DNA of 38,986 nt from Nioella halotolerans (GTDB lineage: Bacteria; Pseudomonadota; Alphaproteobacteria; Rhodobacterales; Rhodobacteraceae). The notes below the pieces were generated by a model, which was not told the DNA's origin, ran no database searches, and saw only the letters and a list, made by a program, of their open reading frames with translations. A program made the translations under genes and the position numbers. Each line of letters begins with the position of its first letter. The stretch's first letter is position 1. Where the stretch lies: the NCBI GenBank assembly GCA_003428585.1, contig QVQC01000002.1:1-38986 (forward strand), given 5' to 3'. Positions 35,765 to 38,986 of the stretch are shown piece by piece.

Positions 35765-36921
35765 TGTCGACGCCCCGCGCCATGCGCCAACCCCTCGCCC
35801 TGCGCCTGACCTCGGCCGGATTCCTCGCCTTCTGGTGCCTGATCGCCGCCTTCCCGATCGTCTGGATCGCGGTGATGAGCTTCAAGTCGCCGGTCGATGC
35901 CTTCGCGTCCAATCCGTTCGACGTTCTGTTCGGCCCGGCAACGCGCGCCGCCGGCAACGGGCTGTCGCTGCTCGACATCGTGGCCGGGCTGGTGGTGCTG
36001 TTCTATACGGTGCGGCTGGCGCTGAACTGGCTGCCGCGCATGGTGTCGCGCTTCGCGCCCGGCGGGCAGATGCTGTTCGGCTGGATCATCGCCGCGACGG
36101 GCTATGCCGTGGCCTTCGTCATCGCCTTCTTCGTGATCCTGCCGGCTGTTCTCGGGGTGTTGAACCCGATCCTTGGCCCGCTCGGCCAGCCGATCGTCGG
36201 CCTGACCACGCAGCATTACCAGGCGGTCTGGGTCGATAACGCCTTTTACCGCAACTTCATCAACTCGATGGTGGTGACGGGCGGCGTGGTGACCATATCG
36301 CTGACCGTGGGTACGCTGGCGGGGTTCGCGCTGGCGCGGTCGGGGTCGACGATTGCCTTCTGGCTTTTGATCATCGCGCTGGTGTTTCGTGCGCTGCCGC
36401 ACTCGGTGCTGGTGGCCGGCTACCTGCCGTTCTTCGTCAATTCCGCCGAGATCCTGCGCCCATGGCTGGGCGAGGCGGCGCCGACGCTTTACGGCCAGCC
36501 ATTGGCGGTGATCGCGGTTCTGGTTTCGATCAATCAGCCGTTCACCATCTGGATGCTGCGCAGCTTCTTCCAGAACATCCCCAACGAACTGGACGAGGCC
36601 GCCCGCGTCGATGGCTGCACCCATTTCCAGGCCTTCCGACTGGTGATCATGCCGGTGATGTGGCCCGGCGTGATCACCACCGGGCTGTTCAGCTTCCTCC
36701 TGGCCTATAACGACTTTCTGGTGACCTCGCTGCTGCTCGACCAGTCCAACCAGACCATGGTTCCGGCCATCGCGGGCTACTTCAACCGTGAAACCACGAC
36801 CACCGACCAGGTCGAGGCGGTGGCCGCCGCCGTGTCGATCACCGCGCCCTTGTTCCTTCTGGTGATGATCTTCCAGCGCCAGATCGTCAGTGGCCTGACC
36901 GCGGGGGCGGTGAAGGGGTGA
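35764..36921 (+). CDS. CUT1-type ABC importer permease (MalG-like), enlarged
   Basis: The product is 385 aa, about 100 more than a usual MalG-type permease (~275-300). The extra part is residues ~55-145, between the first helix and the normal core, and contains two more hydrophobic segments (around 69-88 and 103-133). The core is standard: NFINSMVVTGGVVTISLTVG, the EAA loop ELDEAARVDGCTHFQAFRLV, and FSFLLAYNDFLVTSLLL. Several in-frame starts upstream lie in the previous gene. The start at 35764 overlaps the previous stop by one base. Confidence 0.9.
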   Translation: MSTPRAMRQPLALRLTSAGFLAFWCLIAAFPIVWIAVMSFKSPVDAFASNPFDVLFGPATRAAGNGLSLLDIVAGLVVLFYTVRLALNWLPRMVSRFAPGGQMLFGWIIAATGYAVAFVIAFFVILPAVLGVLNPILGPLGQPIVGLTTQHYQAVWVDNAFYRNFINSMVVTGGVVTISLTVGTLAGFALARSGSTIAFWLLIIALVFRALPHSVLVAGYLPFFVNSAEILRPWLGEAAPTLYGQPLAVIAVLVSINQPFTIWMLRSFFQNIPNELDEAARVDGCTHFQAFRLVIMPVMWPGVITTGLFSFLLAYNDFLVTSLLLDQSNQTMVPAIAGYFNRETTTTDQVEAVAAAVSITAPLFLLVMIFQRQIVSGLTAGAVKG

Positions 36922-37077
36922 GGGCCGGTTCGTCGCAGACGACGAAAGGTCCAGTGGACCTTTCGAGGCCCGAACGGGCGGAGCCCCGGGCCGTGGCCGG
37001 TTCGTCGAGGGCCTTGCCCTTTCCTCGCGAAGACGCGCCGGCGCGCGGATGAGCCGCGCAGACAGATAGGAGGTTGG
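36922..37077. repeat. REP-like intergenic palindrome with direct repeats
   Basis: This 156-bp gap contains a perfect inverted repeat with 10-bp arms (CGAAAGGTCC/GGACCTTTCG, 36943-36965, 3-bp centre). Around it are two direct copies of GGCCGGTTCGTCG (36923-36935 and 36995-37007). The arrangement looks like an interspersed REP-type element; genome-wide copy number is not known. The rest is GC-rich and ends in the AGGAGG binding site of the next gene. Confidence 0.6.
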
Positions 37078-37620
37078 ATGAAACATACACGCCCCGAACA
37101 GGCCGTGCTGAGCCGTGACACGGACATGGGCAAGACCGACGAGACCCGCGCCGTGATCGAGGGCATGGTCGATGGCCTCAACGATCACCGCATCGACGAT
37201 ATCGGCACCTTCTTCGCGGAGGGTTTTCGCTGGATGGGCAATGCCGGTTGCGGCACCAAGCACGGGCTCAAGGAATTTCAGGACAACTGGCAGCGGCCCT
37301 TCCAGTCGGCGTTTTCCGACAAGGTCTGCATCGACGAGGCGCGGCTTTACATGGGCGAATGGGCCGCCGCCTTCGGCCGACAGGAGGCCACCCATTCAGG
37401 CGATTTCATGGGGCTCGCCCCAACCGGCAAGCGGGTGAAGATCCGTTACATGGATTTCTGGAAGGTGGAGAACGGCAAGATCACCGACAACTGGGTGATG
37501 GTCGATTTCCCCCATGTTCTGGCGCAACTGGGCGTCGACGTTTTCAAAGGTGAAGGCTGGGAGGCCTTCGACCGCGGCGAAAGGACGCCGCCACGCCCCG
37601 ACACTCAAGGAAGAAGCTGA
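37078..37620 (+). CDS. Single-domain SnoaL/NTF2-like protein
   Basis: The product is 180 aa. The SnoaL-like core has [40 protein letters not shown], and [23 protein letters not shown] (in parts). Residues DNWV..D..H..AQLGVDV match the second half of the protein at 31142-32137. The conserved Asp and His point to an acid/base enzyme (isomerase, dehydratase or cyclase). AGGAGG is 4 nt before the ATG. Its stop overlaps the next start by one base, so it is translationally coupled to the dehydrogenase. Confidence 0.87.
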   Translation: MKHTRPEQAVLSRDTDMGKTDETRAVIEGMVDGLNDHRIDDIGTFFAEGFRWMGNAGCGTKHGLKEFQDNWQRPFQSAFSDKVCIDEARLYMGEWAAAFGRQEATHSGDFMGLAPTGKRVKIRYMDFWKVENGKITDNWVMVDFPHVLAQLGVDVFKGEGWEAFDRGERTPPRPDTQGRS

Positions 37621-38948
37621 TGACAATCGACTATCTCAAGCGCGGAAAGCCGGCGAATGAACGGGCCGAGGATGACGCGAAGACCCGTGCCATCGTCGAA
37701 TCCACCCTGTCCGATATCGAGACGCGCGGCGATGCCGCCGTGCGCGCGTTGTCCGAGAAATTCGACGATTATTCCCCCCAGAACTTCCGCCTCGGCCAAG
37801 CCGAGATCGACGCGCTGATCGGCGAATTATCGGAACGGGAACTCGCCGACATCAAGTTCGCGCAGGAACAGGTGGTCAGGTTCGCGCAGGCGCAGCGCGA
37901 CTCGATGCGCGATATCGAGGTCGAACCGCTGCCGGGCGTGATCCTCGGGCACAAGAACATCCCCGTGCAATCGGTGGGCTGCTACGTGCCCGGCGGCAAG
38001 TTCCCCATGGTCGCCTCGGCGCATATGTCGGTGGCCACGGCATCGGTGGCGGGCGTGCCGCGCATCGTCGCCTGCACCCCGCCGTGGCAGGGCAAGCCCA
38101 ACCCCGCCGTGATCGCCGCCATGCATTTCGGCGGCGCACATGAAATCTACGTTCTCGGCGGCATCCAGGCCGTGGGTGCGATGGCCATCGGTACCGAAAC
38201 GATCGACCCGGTGCATATGCTGGTCGGCCCCGGCAACGCCTTCGTGGCGGAGGCCAAGCGGCAATTGTTCGGCCGCGTCGGTATCGACCTCTTCGCGGGC
38301 CCGACCGAAACCATGGTGATCGCCGATGACACCGTGGACGGGGAGCTTTGCGCCACCGATCTCCTCGGCCAGGCCGAGCATGGTTACAACTCTCCCGCCG
38401 TGCTCGTCACCAATTCGCGGAAACTGGCCGAGGAGACCCTGTCGGAGATCGACCGCCTGCTGGGTATCCTGCCCACGGCCGGGACTGCCCGCAAAAGCTG
38501 GGAGGACTACGGCGAGGTCATCCTGTGCGACAGCTATGACGAGATGCTGGCCGTCGCAGACGATATCGCCAGCGAACACGTGCAGGTGATGACCGACCGC
38601 GACGACTGGTTCCTCGACAACATGACCTGCTACGGCGCGCTGTTCCTCGGGGCGCGGACCAACGTGGCCAATGGCGACAAGGTGATCGGCACCAACCACA
38701 CCCTGCCCACCAAGAAGGCCGGGCGCTATACCGGCGGGCTCTGGGTTGGCAAGTATCTCAAGACCCACAGCTACCAGAAGGTGCTGACCGACGAGGCGGC
38801 GACGATGATCGGCGAATACGGGTCGCGCCTGTGCATGCTGGAAGGCTTCGTCGGCCATGCCGAGCAGTGCAATATCCGCGTGCGCCGCTATGGCGGGGTG
38901 AACGTGCCCTACGGCGAGGGCGCGCCCTACCGGAACGCGGCGGAGTAA
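37620..38948 (+). CDS. Histidinol dehydrogenase-like enzyme (probably catabolic)
   Basis: The product is 442 aa. The HisD fold residues are all present: metal ligands Q251, H254, D353 and H413; catalytic E319 and H320; substrate-side H360 and E408. The family converts an alcohol to an acid by two NAD-dependent steps. Several blocks differ from biosynthetic HisD: SEHVQV in place of [25 protein letters not shown] around the active site, and a Gly/Tyr-rich tail. Its place after an ABC importer and SnoaL genes, not in a his operon, argues for a catabolic enzyme related to sulfopropanediol dehydrogenase HpsN. The substrate is unproven. Confidence 0.88.
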   Translation: MTIDYLKRGKPANERAEDDAKTRAIVESTLSDIETRGDAAVRALSEKFDDYSPQNFRLGQAEIDALIGELSERELADIKFAQEQVVRFAQAQRDSMRDIEVEPLPGVILGHKNIPVQSVGCYVPGGKFPMVASAHMSVATASVAGVPRIVACTPPWQGKPNPAVIAAMHFGGAHEIYVLGGIQAVGAMAIGTETIDPVHMLVGPGNAFVAEAKRQLFGRVGIDLFAGPTETMVIADDTVDGELCATDLLGQAEHGYNSPAVLVTNSRKLAEETLSEIDRLLGILPTAGTARKSWEDYGEVILCDSYDEMLAVADDIASEHVQVMTDRDDWFLDNMTCYGALFLGARTNVANGDKVIGTNHTLPTKKAGRYTGGLWVGKYLKTHSYQKVLTDEAATMIGEYGSRLCMLEGFVGHAEQCNIRVRRYGGVNVPYGEGAPYRNAAE

Positions 38949-38966
38949 CCGCGGGCATTTTGCAGC

Positions 38967-38986
38967 GGGGGGTCACCCCCCCCCCC
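38967..38986. other. G6/C11 hairpin at the window end
   Basis: Six G (38967-38972), a TCA loop and eleven C fill the end of the window. It could be part of a terminator or a homopolymer-rich repeat like that inside xdhB. The run reaches the edge, so its true extent is unknown. Confidence 0.35.

Noticed and set aside
37620..38948. Assignment as the histidine-biosynthesis gene hisD
   Set aside because: Residues around the substrate differ from biosynthetic HisD, no other his gene is nearby, and the gene is coupled to a SnoaL gene in a transport operon.

Overview
The window is high-GC DNA from an alphaproteobacterium, most likely a marine Rhodobacteraceae (Roseobacter-type) member. Supporting this are the tuf-rpsJ ribosomal order, an L3 with an Ala/Glu-rich tail, CTC-type L25, and dense ABC-transporter and betaine/sarcosine-type flavoenzyme content. 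The genus call is inference. No tRNA, rRNA, CRISPR array, transposase or phage gene was seen.

Region 1 (1-5155, + strand): the end of tuf, then rpsJ-rplC-rplD-rplW-rplB-rpsS-rplV-rpsC-rplP, closed by an intrinsic terminator straight after rplP. A 12-bp terminator-like hairpin lies between rplW and rplB. The usual next genes (rpmC, rpsQ, rplN and so on) do not occur in the remaining 33 kb.

Region 2 (5201-17002): housekeeping and accessory genes. These are a DUF2237 protein, a NylB/EstB-type serine hydrolase, pth, an FkbM-type methyltransferase, rplY, an MFS transporter, an SH3-domain secreted protein, a D-2-hydroxyacid dehydrogenase, a large FAD-oxidoreductase/GcvT fusion (dimethylglycine/sarcosine dehydrogenase type), an AhpD-like protein, a DUF938 methyltransferase and a DAO-type oxidoreductase.

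Region 3 (17104-27287, - strand): one tightly packed eight-gene transcription unit, xdhA-xdhB-xdhC, then a BMP-type ABC importer (ATPase, two permeases), a voltage-sensor-type potassium channel, and the BMP substrate-binding protein. Together they suggest uptake of a purine or nucleoside and oxidation of hypoxanthine/xanthine. xdhB carries an extra in-frame segment that looks like a small palindromic element.

Region 4 (27613-31107): dnaE, the replicative DNA polymerase III alpha subunit.

Region 5 (31142-38948): the most novel-looking part. A double-SnoaL-domain gene runs leftward. Divergent from it run a CUT1-type ABC importer (ATPase, binding protein, two unusual permeases), a single-domain SnoaL protein and a histidinol-dehydrogenase-like enzyme. 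Two LacI-type operators, arms of a perfect 17-bp inverted repeat, flank back-to-back promoters in the shared intergenic region. I read it as an uncharacterised uptake and oxidation module for a small polar alcohol or sugar-like compound. The HisD homologue would be a catabolic dehydrogenase (compare the sulfopropanediol dehydrogenase HpsN) rather than a histidine biosynthesis enzyme. The substrate cannot be read from the sequence.
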